This document shows positions 45,650 through 54,248 of a DNA stretch of 54,248 bases, piece by piece. The translations under genes and the position numbers were made by a program. Each line of letters starts with the position of its first letter. The stretch's first letter is position 1. This DNA comes from Gallibacterium salpingitidis (lineage in GTDB: Bacteria > Pseudomonadota > Gammaproteobacteria > Enterobacterales > Pasteurellaceae): assembly GCF_001678495.1 (NCBI RefSeq), contig NZ_JTJL01000048.1:1-54248 (forward strand). The letters run 5' to 3'. The notes under the pieces were generated by a model, which was not told the DNA's origin, did not search any database, and was given only the letters and a program-made list of their open reading frames with translations.

Positions 45650-46180
45650 ATGCGACATAAAAATAAAGAGTTAGAGTGGCAAGAAGAAGAGGATGAAGAG
45701 ATCATTTGGGTGAGTAAAAGTGAGATTAAACGTGATGCCGAAATGTTAAAACAGCTCGGACAAAAAATCGTTGATTTACCGGAAAGTTCGTTAAATCTAA
45801 TTCCATTAGATGATCAACTCGCCGACGCAATTCAATTGGCCAGACGTCTTTCTCGTGAAAGTTATCGCCGTCAAATTCAATATATTGGCAAATTATTACG
45901 GCAACGTGATGTTGAACCCATTCAAGCTGCATTGGATAAAATTGAAAATAAGCATAATCAGCAACAAATTTTATTACACAAAATTGAAGCTTATCGTGAA
46001 GCTTTATTAAGCAATGGTGATGAAACTATTACCGAATTGCTTAATGAGTATCCAACATTGGAACGCCAAAAATTACGTGCATTAATTCGTAATGCGCTAA
46101 AAGAAAAGGAAAACAATACTCCACCAAAAGCATATCGTGAGATTTATCAATACCTTAAAGAACATATTTTGGATGTATAG
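45650..46180 (+). CDS. darP: Ribosome-associated protein DarP (YjgA, DUF615)
   Basis: A 176-residue mostly helical, charged protein of the YjgA/DarP family, a late-stage 50S assembly factor. Family-typical parts are [28 protein letters not shown] and [17 protein letters not shown]. The ATG follows AGGAAAACGG. The neighbour pair with pmbA is conserved in gammaproteobacteria. Confidence 0.93.
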   Translation: MRHKNKELEWQEEEDEEIIWVSKSEIKRDAEMLKQLGQKIVDLPESSLNLIPLDDQLADAIQLARRLSRESYRRQIQYIGKLLRQRDVEPIQAALDKIENKHNQQQILLHKIEAYREALLSNGDETITELLNEYPTLERQKLRALIRNALKEKENNTPPKAYREIYQYLKEHILDV

Positions 46181-46297
46181 GTTTTTGTTATCAAAAATAA
46201 AGGTGTTTTCTTTCAAAAAATTTGTTAAGATTTTGGCCGTTTTCGGTACTTATATGACACCGTTTATTAACATTTTTTAACAACAGAGGATGAAATT

Positions 46298-46927
46298 ATG
46301 GCTTTCAAATTACCTGAATTAGGTTACGCTTATGACGCTTTAGAACCACATTTTGATGCGTTAACTATGGAAATCCACCATAGCAAACACCACCAAGCTT
46401 ATGTGAATAATGCAAATGCTGCATTAGAGGGTTTATCACAAGAATTACAAGATATGTGCCCAGGCCAACTTTCTTCTAACTTAGATAAAGTACCAGCAGA
46501 AAAATTTACTGCACTACGTAACAACGCTGGTGGTCACTTCAACCACTCTCTTTTCTGGAAATCATTGAAAAAAGGTACTACTTTACAAGGTAAATTAAAA
46601 GAAGCGATTGAACGTGATTTTGGTTCTGTTGACGCATTCAAAGCGGAATTTGAAAAAGCTGCTGCAACCCGTTTTGGTTCTGGTTGGGCATGGTTAATCG
46701 TGAAAGATGGTAAATTAGCAGTTGTTTCTACCGCTAACCAAGATAACCCATTAATGGGTAAAGAAGTTGCTGGTTGCGAAGGCTTCCCACTTGTAGGTCT
46801 TGATGTTTGGGAACACGCTTATTACTTAAAATTCCAAAACCGTCGTCCAGACTACATCAAAGAATTCTGGAATGTCGTAAACTGGGATTTCGTAGCTAAA
46901 CGTTATGAAGATCATTTAGCAAAATAA
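46298..46927 (+). CDS. sodA: Superoxide dismutase, manganese type
   Basis: Removes superoxide in the cytoplasm. It has 209 residues. Metal ligands are H27 ([13 protein letters not shown]), a histidine in [10 protein letters not shown], and D and H in DVWEHAYYL. The GGH before NHSLFWK and the GSGWAWL segment favour the manganese (SodA) over the iron (SodB) type. AGAGGATG lies before the ATG, and a strong terminator follows. Confidence 0.94.
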   Translation: MAFKLPELGYAYDALEPHFDALTMEIHHSKHHQAYVNNANAALEGLSQELQDMCPGQLSSNLDKVPAEKFTALRNNAGGHFNHSLFWKSLKKGTTLQGKLKEAIERDFGSVDAFKAEFEKAAATRFGSGWAWLIVKDGKLAVVSTANQDNPLMGKEVAGCEGFPLVGLDVWEHAYYLKFQNRRPDYIKEFWNVVNWDFVAKRYEDHLAK

Positions 46928-46944
46928 TTTAGCTTATTTGCCAG

Positions 46945-46970
46945 AAAGCCGCACTAAAGCGGCTTTTTTT
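46945..46970 (+). terminator. Terminator of sodA
   Basis: AAGCCGC and GCGGCTT form a 7-bp perfect stem with a 6-nt loop followed by five more T. Confidence 0.85.
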
Positions 46971-47165
46971 ATGCTTACAACAGCAGCTAATTTTGCAATA
47001 TTTGTTATTTTGTCGATCTACTGCACAAAATTCTGCTTACAACCAACAAATAACCCAATAAATTTACTAGCATAACGCACTACAAATCAGTAAAATTCGT
47101 GCTTTTTATACTCACTACATTAAGCACACTCCAGCCATAATGTGTAATAACGAGGCGATTTATTT

Positions 47166-48287
47166 ATGTCAACAACTGAAAAGACCAATTTATTAAATTT
47201 AACACGTCAAGATATGCGCAACTTTTTAGCAACACTTGGCGAAAAACCTTTCCGCGCTGATCAAATTATGAAATGGATTTATCACTACGGAGAAGATAAT
47301 TTCGACAATATGACCAACATTAACAAAGTGTTGCGTGAAAAATTAAAACAAGTTGCCGAAATTAAAGCACCAGAAATCGCCGTAGAACAACGTTCTTCTG
47401 ACGGCACTATCAAATGGGCTATGCAAGTTGGTGACCAACAAATTGAAAGTGTTTATATTCCGGAAGCGGATCGAGCAACACTTTGTGTATCGTCACAAGT
47501 TGGCTGCGCATTAGCTTGTACATTCTGCTCTACCGCTCAACAAGGTTTCAACCGCAATCTGACTGTTTCTGAAATTATTGGACAGGTATGGCGTGCTTCT
47601 AAAGTATTAGGAACTTTTGGCGAAACTAATGTTCGCCCAATTACTAACGTAGTAATGATGGGAATGGGCGAACCCTTATTGAATGTCAGCAATGTAGTTC
47701 CGGCAATGGAAATTATGCTCGATGATTTTGGTTATGGTTTATCTAAACGTCGCGTAACGCTTTCCACTTCCGGCGTCGTACCGGCATTAGATAAATTAGG
47801 CGAGATGATCGACGTTGCATTAGCAATTTCTCTACACGCGCCAAACGATAAATTACGTGATGAAATCGTACCGCTAAACAAAAAATATAATATTCAAACC
47901 TTAATTGATTCTGTTAATCGCTATTTAAAAATCTCCAATGCCAATCATGGTAAAGTCACCATTGAATATGTGATGCTTGATCATGTTAATGATGAAATTG
48001 AGCACGCACATCAATTAGCGAAAGTATTAAAAAATACCCCTTGTAAAATCAATTTAATTCCATGGAATCCGTTCCCAGAAGCGCCGTACAACAAAAGTTC
48101 TAATTCAAGAATTGACCGCTTCCAAAAGACCTTAATGGAGTATGGTTTTACAGTGATCGTGCGCAAAACACGTGGTGATGATATCGATGCGGCTTGCGGA
48201 CAATTAGCGGGCGATGTAATTGACCGTACAAAACGTACTGCACAAAAACGTGCCTTTGGTAAGGCAATTGCTATTAATCAATCTTAA
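47166..48287 (+). CDS. rlmN: Dual-specificity RNA methyltransferase RlmN
   Basis: A radical-SAM enzyme that methylates C2 of A2503 in 23S rRNA and A37 in some tRNAs. It has 373 residues. The iron-sulfur cluster motif is CALACTFC, the SAM motif is MMGMGEPL, and the second catalytic cysteine is in AACGQLAGD near residue 350. It begins the Pasteurellaceae run rlmN-pilF-rodZ-ispG-hisS-yfgM, which parallels the E. coli order. Confidence 0.97.
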   Translation: MSTTEKTNLLNLTRQDMRNFLATLGEKPFRADQIMKWIYHYGEDNFDNMTNINKVLREKLKQVAEIKAPEIAVEQRSSDGTIKWAMQVGDQQIESVYIPEADRATLCVSSQVGCALACTFCSTAQQGFNRNLTVSEIIGQVWRASKVLGTFGETNVRPITNVVMMGMGEPLLNVSNVVPAMEIMLDDFGYGLSKRRVTLSTSGVVPALDKLGEMIDVALAISLHAPNDKLRDEIVPLNKKYNIQTLIDSVNRYLKISNANHGKVTIEYVMLDHVNDEIEHAHQLAKVLKNTPCKINLIPWNPFPEAPYNKSSNSRIDRFQKTLMEYGFTVIVRKTRGDDIDAACGQLAGDVIDRTKRTAQKRAFGKAIAINQS

Positions 48288-48314
48288 ACTTAAAACAAAA
48301 TAAGTGAGGAAAAT

Positions 48315-48875
48315 ATGTTATCAATCTCTTCTTTATCTAAATTAGCCATCATATTTTTCTCACTACTCTCTCTTTTTTCTTGTAGCTCCTCACCTACCAA
48401 ACAACCGACCAGCGGTAACGCAGCGGCAGCAAAAACTCGAGTAGAATTAGGTCTTGCTTATCTAGCTCAAGGTAATTTAGCACTTGCCAAAGCGAATTTA
48501 GATAAAGCTCTACAACACACACCAAATGACTATTTACCCTATCTTGGTTTAGCATATTTTTATCAACACACTGCACAAAACCAACAAGCAGATCACTATT
48601 ACCAAAAAGCACTACAATTAGTGCCAGACAATGGCGACGTCTTAAACAATTACGCCACTTATCTCTGTAATCAACGTCAATTTGAGCAAGCTTTCCAATT
48701 TTTCGACAAAGCCTTAGCCAGTAAAGCCTACTATCATTTCGCTGATACCTACGAAAATATTGTGATTTGTGCCTATCTCGCCAATGATCAGCAGAAAGTA
48801 AATACTGGGCTTATGCAGCTAAAAAAATATGCACCCGAAAAGGCAGAAGCGTTGCAACAACGGATAAAAAATTAA
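48315..48875 (+). CDS. PilF/PilW-type TPR lipoprotein
   Basis: A 186-residue outer-membrane lipoprotein: signal peptide with lipobox LFSC (C23), then three or four TPR repeats (RVELGLAYLAQGNLALAKANL, then DYLPYLGLAYFYQHTAQNQQA and others). PilF/PilW proteins pilot the type IV pilus secretin to the outer membrane; in Pasteurellaceae this would serve competence pili. The gene is in the same position in H. influenzae. AGTGAGGA precedes the ATG. Confidence 0.85.
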   Translation: MLSISSLSKLAIIFFSLLSLFSCSSSPTKQPTSGNAAAAKTRVELGLAYLAQGNLALAKANLDKALQHTPNDYLPYLGLAYFYQHTAQNQQADHYYQKALQLVPDNGDVLNNYATYLCNQRQFEQAFQFFDKALASKAYYHFADTYENIVICAYLANDQQKVNTGLMQLKKYAPEKAEALQQRIKN

Positions 48876-49018
48876 TAAGAATTGCAGTGAATCTCTTGTA
48901 AGTGTTCCACTCTTGTTATTCATTCCTGTATAATAGCCCAACGTTTAACGAGTAACTGATGGCAGATTATTGCCATCACTCAAGATATTATCCTATTCAA
49001 CTACAATTAACTTTTATT

Positions 49019-50068
49019 ATGGATCAAGAACAACTCTCTAATAGCGTAAATTTAGGACAGCAATTACGCCAAGCTCGTGAAAAATTAGGGCTAACCATTG
49101 AAGAAGTCGCAGAAAAAACGAATCTTAAAACAGCGGTATTAACACAATTTGAAAATAACGAATTTACTATTCCACATATCCCGGCAACCTTTGCGCGCGG
49201 CTATCTTCGCAGTTATTTAAAATTTCTCAAACTACCTGCGGAATTAATCCAAACACAAACTGTATTTGGCGAAGAAGTAAAAAATGATTTAAATAAAAAT
49301 CATCGCACTAAAAATTCAGTGAATCGTTACGTATCTCACCACCATTGGCTACGTCCACTAAGTTGGATTGTACTGATTGTAATTATTGGCATGACCGTAT
49401 TATGGTGGTGGCAAGATCATCAACGTTCTAACAGCGAAAGAGAAACTTTTGTTGAAGAGCACAAAACAACTGAAACTGCCGCGAATAATCAGCCAGCTCC
49501 AGTTACTGATACTTTAACCGCTCCAGATGCTGCTAATAACGCTAACAATTCAGCACAAGCGACTGCCGATGCTACTGCGGAACAACAAAATAACGCCGTA
49601 GTAGAACAAATTACTAGTGATAATAATGCTGCGCCACAAACAACTGCGCCACAAGCAGCCGCACCAACAGACACCACGAAAAGTAATGATAGCAACATTA
49701 CTTATCCGAACACTTCTACCGAAGCATTAACTACCGAAATGAATAAAATTGATGGCACAGCAACATCAGCAACCGCAGCAACAACGACACCAAACCAAAG
49801 TGCCCCTGCTGCAACTGATGTTATTCCAAACAATTTAAAAATTGAAATTACCGGTGAAAGCTGCTGGCTAAGTGTAAAAGATGTTAATCGTAAAACTTTA
49901 GCGGAACGTGAATACCGTCAAGGTGAAATTCTTGATTTAACAGGTGAACCGCCATACTCATTAATTATTGGCGCACCACAAAATGTGAAAATTACTTATC
50001 AAGGACAAGATGTTCCACTAAAAATTGATGGTCGTGTTGCTAAATTAACACTACCAGCACAACAATAA
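49019..50068 (+). CDS. rodZ: Cytoskeleton protein RodZ
   Basis: A bitopic membrane protein that anchors MreB and helps set rod shape. About 349 residues. The N-terminal helix-turn-helix (LRQAREKLGLTIEEVAEKTNL) binds MreB. One membrane helix (WIVLIVIIGMTVLWWW) follows, then a long Ala, Thr, Asn and Gln-rich periplasmic linker, and a C-terminal DUF4115 beta-domain (CWLSVKDVNRKTLAE). The frame is open back to ATG 48959; I chose 49019 because RodZ proteins begin with a short acidic stretch before the HTH. Neither start has a strong ribosome site. Confidence 0.92.
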   Translation: MDQEQLSNSVNLGQQLRQAREKLGLTIEEVAEKTNLKTAVLTQFENNEFTIPHIPATFARGYLRSYLKFLKLPAELIQTQTVFGEEVKNDLNKNHRTKNSVNRYVSHHHWLRPLSWIVLIVIIGMTVLWWWQDHQRSNSERETFVEEHKTTETAANNQPAPVTDTLTAPDAANNANNSAQATADATAEQQNNAVVEQITSDNNAAPQTTAPQAAAPTDTTKSNDSNITYPNTSTEALTTEMNKIDGTATSATAATTTPNQSAPAATDVIPNNLKIEITGESCWLSVKDVNRKTLAEREYRQGEILDLTGEPPYSLIIGAPQNVKITYQGQDVPLKIDGRVAKLTLPAQQ

Positions 50069-50098
50069 ATGAAATCAATCAAAATAAGAATTTAAGCT

Positions 50099-51214
50099 AT
50101 GTTAAAACAATCACCTATTCAACGTAGAAAATCAACTCGCATTTATGTTGGTAATGTGCCGATTGGCGATGGTGCGCCTATCGCCGTACAATCAATGACC
50201 AATACTCGTACTACCGATGTTGAAGCAACCGTCGCACAAATCAAAGCATTAGAACGTGTTGGCGCTGATATTGTGCGTGTTTCTGTACCAACAATGGATG
50301 CAGCAGAAGCTTTTAAACTTATCAAACAACAAGTCAATATACCGCTTGTTGCCGATATCCATTTCGACTACCGTATTGCATTAAAAGTCGCTGAATATGG
50401 TGTCGATTGCTTACGTATTAATCCAGGTAATATCGGGCGTGAAGATCGTATTCGTGCCGTTGTCGATTGTGCCAGAGATAAAAATATTCCAATTCGTATC
50501 GGCGTAAATGCCGGTTCTTTGGAGCGAGATTTACAAGAAAAATATGGCGAACCTACACCAGAAGCATTATTAGAATCCGCTTTACGTCATGTCGATATTC
50601 TCGACCGTTTAAACTTTGATCAATTCAAAGTGAGCGTAAAAGCTTCCGATGTCTTTCTTGCCGTAGAATCTTACCGCTTATTAGCAAAACAAATTAAGCA
50701 GCCATTGCATTTAGGTATTACCGAAGCTGGCGGCGCAAGATCCGGTGCGGTAAAAAGCGCTATCGGTTTAGGTATGTTGCTTGCAGAGGGAATTGGTGAT
50801 ACTTTACGCGTTTCGCTCGCTGCTGATCCAGTAGAAGAAATTAAAGTCGGTTTTGATATTCTTAAATCATTACGTATCCGTTCTCGTGGTATTAACTTTA
50901 TCGCTTGTCCAACTTGTTCGCGTCAAGAATTTGACGTAATCGGTACAGTTAATGCACTAGAACAACGCTTAGAAGATATTACGATGCCGTTAGATGTTTC
51001 AATTATCGGCTGTGTGGTAAATGGGCCGGGCGAGGCTTTAGTATCCGATCTTGGCGTTGCTGGTGGTAATAAGAAAAGCGGCTTTTATTTAGCTGGCGAA
51101 CGCCAAAAAGAACGTTTTGATAATGATCAGTTAATCGATCAACTAGAAGCACAAATTCGAGCACGTGTCAGTGCTTTAGATCCGAAAAATCAAATTAAAG
51201 TAGAACAAATTTAA
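50099..51214 (+). CDS. ispG: 4-hydroxy-3-methylbut-2-en-1-yl diphosphate synthase
   Basis: An iron-sulfur enzyme of the MEP isoprenoid pathway that converts MEcPP to HMBPP. It has 371 residues. The [4Fe-4S] cysteines are in [10 protein letters not shown] and [10 protein letters not shown]. The TIM-barrel half contains [19 protein letters not shown] and LRINPGNIG. It is 30 nt after rodZ and 27 nt before hisS. A Mannheimia/Actinobacillus-type uptake word lies inside. Confidence 0.98.
   Translation: MLKQSPIQRRKSTRIYVGNVPIGDGAPIAVQSMTNTRTTDVEATVAQIKALERVGADIVRVSVPTMDAAEAFKLIKQQVNIPLVADIHFDYRIALKVAEYGVDCLRINPGNIGREDRIRAVVDCARDKNIPIRIGVNAGSLERDLQEKYGEPTPEALLESALRHVDILDRLNFDQFKVSVKASDVFLAVESYRLLAKQIKQPLHLGITEAGGARSGAVKSAIGLGMLLAEGIGDTLRVSLAADPVEEIKVGFDILKSLRIRSRGINFIACPTCSRQEFDVIGTVNALEQRLEDITMPLDVSIIGCVVNGPGEALVSDLGVAGGNKKSGFYLAGERQKERFDNDQLIDQLEAQIRARVSALDPKNQIKVEQI
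50341..50349 (-). other. Apl-type DNA uptake signal core
   Basis: The minus strand reads ACAAGCGGT, the core of the uptake signal of the Actinobacillus pleuropneumoniae / Mannheimia group. A single copy in ispG may be chance. Confidence 0.35.
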
Positions 51215-51241
51215 CTTAAGTAATTTAAATAGGAAATTAAC

Positions 51242-52525
51242 GTGGCAAAAACAATTCAAGCAATTCGTGGAATGAATGATTATCTGCCGAGTGATACACC
51301 GCTCTGGCAATGGGTGGAAAATAAAGTTAAACACCGTTTAAACAGTTACGGTTATAGCGAAATTCGTATGCCGATTGTTGAATCTACTCCACTTTTTGCA
51401 CGCGCTATCGGTGAAGTCACCGATGTGGTTGAAAAAGAAATGTTTACTTTCAATGATCGTGATGAAGAAAGTTTAACTTTGCGCCCAGAAGGAACCGCTG
51501 GTTGCGTCCGCGCAGGTATCGAACATGGTTTACTCTATAACCAAGAACAACGTCTATGGTATATCGGGCCAATGTTCCGCTATGAACGCCCACAAAAAGG
51601 CCGCTATCGTCAATTCCATCAATTTGGAGTAGAAGTTTTTGGTATTGCCAATCCATTAATTGATGCTGAATTAATTATTATGACCGCAAAACTTTGGCAA
51701 GATCTTGGCATTGCGGATCACGTACAACTACAACTCAACTCTATCGGTTCATTAGAAGCACGTAAGAACTACCGCGCTGCGTTGGTCGATTATTTACAAG
51801 GACATTTCGATATTCTTGATGAAGATAGTAAACGCCGTTTAACCACCAATCCATTACGAATTCTTGACAGCAAAGATGCAAAAGTACAAGAAGTGTTAAA
51901 CGATGCGCCAAAATTACACGACTATTTAGATGATGATTCACGTCAGCACTTCGAAACCCTATGCAGCATTCTTGATCAATATGGCATCAAGTATGAAATC
52001 AACCAAAAATTGGTGCGTGGCTTAGACTATTACAACAAAACCGTATTTGAATGGGTAACCAGTGCGTTAGGTGCGCAAGGTACCGTTTGTGGCGGCGGTC
52101 GTTATGATGGTTTGGTAGAGCAACTTGGCGGACACGCTACACCAGCAGTCGGTTTTGCGATGGGTTTAGAGCGTTTAGTACTATTAATTCAAGAAGTGGT
52201 CGCCGATTTACCAATCAATCCAAATGTGGATATTTATATTGTCCATCAGGGCGATAACACTACATTACCGGCGTTACAAGTCGCGACACAAATTCGTGAT
52301 CAATTACCGCAAACAAAAGTGTTATTACATTGCAGCGGCGGTAATTTCAAAAAGCAATTTAAACGCGCTGATAAATCTGGAGCAAAATTTGCTATTATCC
52401 TTGGCGAAGATGAAGTTGCTCAACAACAAGTCGTCATCAAAGATCTTCTCAGTGGTGCAGAACAAGTAACCTTACCAATGAGCGAGATAATTAACTATTT
52501 AACTCCATTCTATCAATCTCATTAA
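51242..52525 (+). CDS. hisS: Histidyl-tRNA synthetase
   Basis: Class II synthetase charging tRNA(His). It has 427 residues and starts at GTG with AGGA upstream. Motif 2 is in [11 protein letters not shown] with [16 protein letters not shown]. Histidine-specific motifs are [13 protein letters not shown] and GGGRYDGL, and motif 3 is GFAMGLERL. The C-terminal anticodon domain is complete. yfgM follows 11 nt later. Confidence 0.98.
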   Translation: MAKTIQAIRGMNDYLPSDTPLWQWVENKVKHRLNSYGYSEIRMPIVESTPLFARAIGEVTDVVEKEMFTFNDRDEESLTLRPEGTAGCVRAGIEHGLLYNQEQRLWYIGPMFRYERPQKGRYRQFHQFGVEVFGIANPLIDAELIIMTAKLWQDLGIADHVQLQLNSIGSLEARKNYRAALVDYLQGHFDILDEDSKRRLTTNPLRILDSKDAKVQEVLNDAPKLHDYLDDDSRQHFETLCSILDQYGIKYEINQKLVRGLDYYNKTVFEWVTSALGAQGTVCGGGRYDGLVEQLGGHATPAVGFAMGLERLVLLIQEVVADLPINPNVDIYIVHQGDNTTLPALQVATQIRDQLPQTKVLLHCSGGNFKKQFKRADKSGAKFAIILGEDEVAQQQVVIKDLLSGAEQVTLPMSEIINYLTPFYQSH

Positions 52526-52536
52526 GGAGAGAAATT

Positions 52537-53154
52537 GTGGCTTATACAACAAGTGATGAACAACTACAAATAGAAGAAATTAAGCAGTGGTGGAAAGAAA
52601 ACGGTAAGGTGATTATTCTGGCAGTGATTTTGGCAATTGCTGGTGTATTTGGCTGGCGTTATTGGCAAAGCTACCAACTTAGTAAAGTACACCAATCTTC
52701 AGCAAACTTTAGTCAAATTTTGGCAGCAACTGAAGCTAATCCAACTGCTGATAATCCGCAATTAACGCAATTTATTAAAGAAAACCCTGACAATGTTTAT
52801 GCGACTTTCCTGTTATTAGATAAAGCAAAAAGTTTAGTTGATGCAAAACAATGGGAAAAAGCCGCTGCTACATTAACAGAAGCATTGGGTAATACCAAAG
52901 ATGCTGCTTTATCATCATTGATTTCATTACGTTTGGCGAATGTACAAACGCAATTAAAGCAATTTGATGCCGCTTTAGCGACTTTGAATAAAGTTTCTGA
53001 ACAAGCGTGGCAAGGTCGTAAATCAATGTTAATGGGCGAAATTTACTACGCTATGGGTAAAAAAGAGGAAGCGAAAAAAGCGTTTGAAACCGCATTAACT
53101 ACTGCTAATCCGTTAGAAGCTCAATGGCTACAAGTTCAATTAAATAATCTTTAA
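52537..53154 (+). CDS. yfgM: YfgM family TPR membrane protein
   Basis: A 205-residue inner-membrane protein with a single N-terminal helix (VIILAVILAIAGVFGWRYW) and a periplasmic TPR domain. In E. coli YfgM binds SecYEG with PpiD and influences the Rcs response. It starts at GTG with AAGGAGAG upstream, 11 nt after hisS. bamB, which follows in E. coli, is replaced here by a terminator and an autotransporter gene. Confidence 0.93.
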   Translation: MAYTTSDEQLQIEEIKQWWKENGKVIILAVILAIAGVFGWRYWQSYQLSKVHQSSANFSQILAATEANPTADNPQLTQFIKENPDNVYATFLLLDKAKSLVDAKQWEKAAATLTEALGNTKDAALSSLISLRLANVQTQLKQFDAALATLNKVSEQAWQGRKSMLMGEIYYAMGKKEEAKKAFETALTTANPLEAQWLQVQLNNL

Positions 53155-53167
53155 TTCTTTATTGCTA

Positions 53168-53206
53168 AATTCCCCTCTTTATTTGCTTAAAGAGGGGAAT
53201 TTTTTA
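53168..53206 (+). terminator. Terminator after yfgM
   Basis: AATTCCCCTCTT and AAGAGGGGAATT form a 12-bp perfect stem followed by a T run. Confidence 0.9.
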
Positions 53207-53285
53207 TTATTTAGATTCAGCTCAATATTTTGTGATGAGTTTTTTTATCATTTGAATTAAGGGCTGTGCTTTGTGGCGAAATTTG

Positions 53286-53319
53286 GATAAAAAAATATCC
53301 CGCGGATAGCGAGATATTT
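53286..53319 (-). terminator. Terminator of the autotransporter gene
   Basis: On the minus strand AAATATCTCGC and GCGGGATATTT pair over 11 bp with one mismatch around TATCC and are followed by TTTT. It lies 34 nt past the stop. Confidence 0.75.
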
Positions 53320-53352
53320 TATTTAGATTTACGTTAAGCAACTAAAACGTGA

Positions 53353-54248
53353 TTAAAAACGAATATTAAAATTCGCCTGTACACCTAAAGAATGACTACC
53401 TTCACGTCCTATCGCTTGTCCGCCGAATTGCAAGCTGACATTTGGTGTGAAATGATAGGTGCTGCCTAACTCGATATCACCAATCACCCGACCAAACTTA
53501 CCATTTTTCACACTAAAGGTATTGGTTGGTAAGGCGCTAAATGCGGCGGTAATCGCTTGCTCACGATGCAGTAAATCTACCCCGACACTCGCTTTAGCAT
53601 AGAGTGAAAGTTTATCGGTAACAGCTTTATCAAATTTAACTCCCGTTCTAGCGATTAAGGCTTCGCTGGTTTGACCTTTTACCGTTAAGTTCATTAACTC
53701 TGCGCCAGTTTCGTGATAACTATCCGCACCAATACGAGTGTAATCTAAGCGTAAGAATGGCGTAATCGCATCACTTAAGTGATAATTAACACCCATTCCG
53801 GCGCTCATCATATCGGCATTGTAATCACTCTTCGCTAATTTCTGGTTGAGCTGGGTATAACGTTTACCATCAATCTCCGCTTTACCGACACCAATATAAG
53901 CTTCAATATCGGTTTTCGCTGAGGTAATGGCATTACCATATAACCCCACTTGCCAGCTATTGGCTTTCATTTGATGCTTATCAGCAATACCGCGACTATC
54001 CGCTTTAGAATGTACCGCACTCGCATAAATACCGAGTTTTACGTTTTCAGTGAAACAACGGTCGCTTCCCATCGCAATTCCTTGATGATTAGCGTCATAT
54101 CCGGAACGTTTGCCATCAGCTTGTTGCGTTGACCAACTGCCTAATAGATTTATCCAAGCGTGGTTATCACCTTGTGCGCCACAACGGTCGACTGGTAAAT
54201 AACGGTGCATTAAATCGGCTGATTCCATTAAGCTTCGATTAGTTGTAC
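53353..54248 (-). CDS. Autotransporter C-terminal barrel domain (5' end outside the window)
   Basis: The visible ~298 codons encode an autotransporter beta-barrel domain that inserts in the outer membrane and exports its passenger. Features are WINLLGSWSTQQADGKRSGYDANHQGIAMGSD near the start, alternating beta-strands such as PFLRLDYTRIGADSYHE, and a final FNIRF. The frame stays open past the ATG at 54228 to the window edge (TTNRSLMESAD), so the passenger lies to the right. The type of passenger, for example a subtilisin-like protease as in several Pasteurellaceae, cannot be told. Codon use is slightly more GC-rich than in hisS or yfgM. Expression of a barrel alone from 54228 is unlikely because no signal peptide is present. 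Confidence 0.85.
   Translation of the reverse strand, partial: TTNRSLMESADLMHRYLPVDRCGAQGDNHAWINLLGSWSTQQADGKRSGYDANHQGIAMGSDRCFTENVKLGIYASAVHSKADSRGIADKHQMKANSWQVGLYGNAITSAKTDIEAYIGVGKAEIDGKRYTQLNQKLAKSDYNADMMSAGMGVNYHLSDAITPFLRLDYTRIGADSYHETGAELMNLTVKGQTSEALIARTGVKFDKAVTDKLSLYAKASVGVDLLHREQAITAAFSALPTNTFSVKNGKFGRVIGDIELGSTYHFTPNVSLQFGGQAIGREGSHSLGVQANFNIRF

Noticed and set aside
54228..54230. ATG at 54228 as a true gene start
   Set aside because: The frame is open upstream, there is no signal peptide, and the sequence begins within a barrel-domain linker.

Overview
The window is a chromosomal segment of a gammaproteobacterium of the family Pasteurellaceae. The evidence is low GC with AT-rich codon use, gene orders typical of that family and of E. 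coli (rlmN-pilF-rodZ-ispG-hisS-yfgM, upp/purMN, mreBCD, gltA/sucABCD, fadL/yfcZ, pmbA/darP), and copies of the family's DNA-uptake words. The genus is not fixed by anything I can see. A citrate synthase gene beside sucABCD argues against H. influenzae itself.

Layout. 1-9.9 kb is core: fadL facing yfcZ across a perfect FNR-type box, a secreted protein that looks like a two-domain lysozyme inhibitor, the infC-rpmI-rplT translation operon (infC starts at AUU), SOS-type ruvAB with a LexA-like box, a drug/metabolite exporter, ogt, rlmJ and gor. 9.9-12.8 kb is accessory: a DUF4143-type AAA ATPase preceded by three evenly spaced palindromes, then about 1.4 kb of extremely AT-rich DNA holding decayed small membrane-protein genes. 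12.8-20.6 kb is the 2-oxoglutarate to succinate arm of the TCA cycle (sucABCD) divergent from gltA.

20.8-24.7 kb is an island with clearly different, more GC-rich codon use: a dinucleotide-binding oxidoreductase, a LysR regulator, an exported alpha/beta hydrolase and a Tat-exported aldo/keto reductase. It is followed by an acrRAB efflux operon with mosaic base composition and a TetR operator, and by a short trimeric autotransporter adhesin with a ten-base homopolymer tract upstream. 31-53.2 kb is core again: mreBCD (cell shape), a PerM-like permease, hda, uraA-upp divergent from purMN over a PurR box, tilS, pdxY, accA, a bile-acid/sodium symporter homologue, pmbA/darP, sodA, and the rlmN to yfgM run. 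The right edge cuts an autotransporter gene, of which only the C-terminal barrel is present.

The most interesting unannotated element is at 44.02-44.18 kb. A Fur-like box overlaps a good promoter that drives about 100 nt ending in a strong terminator, with no ORF, which is the layout of an iron-regulated small RNA. Other notable signals are the homopolymer tract upstream of the adhesin, the palindrome array at 9.95-10.04 kb, and an internal ribosome site in the aldo/keto reductase that could give cytoplasmic and exported forms.
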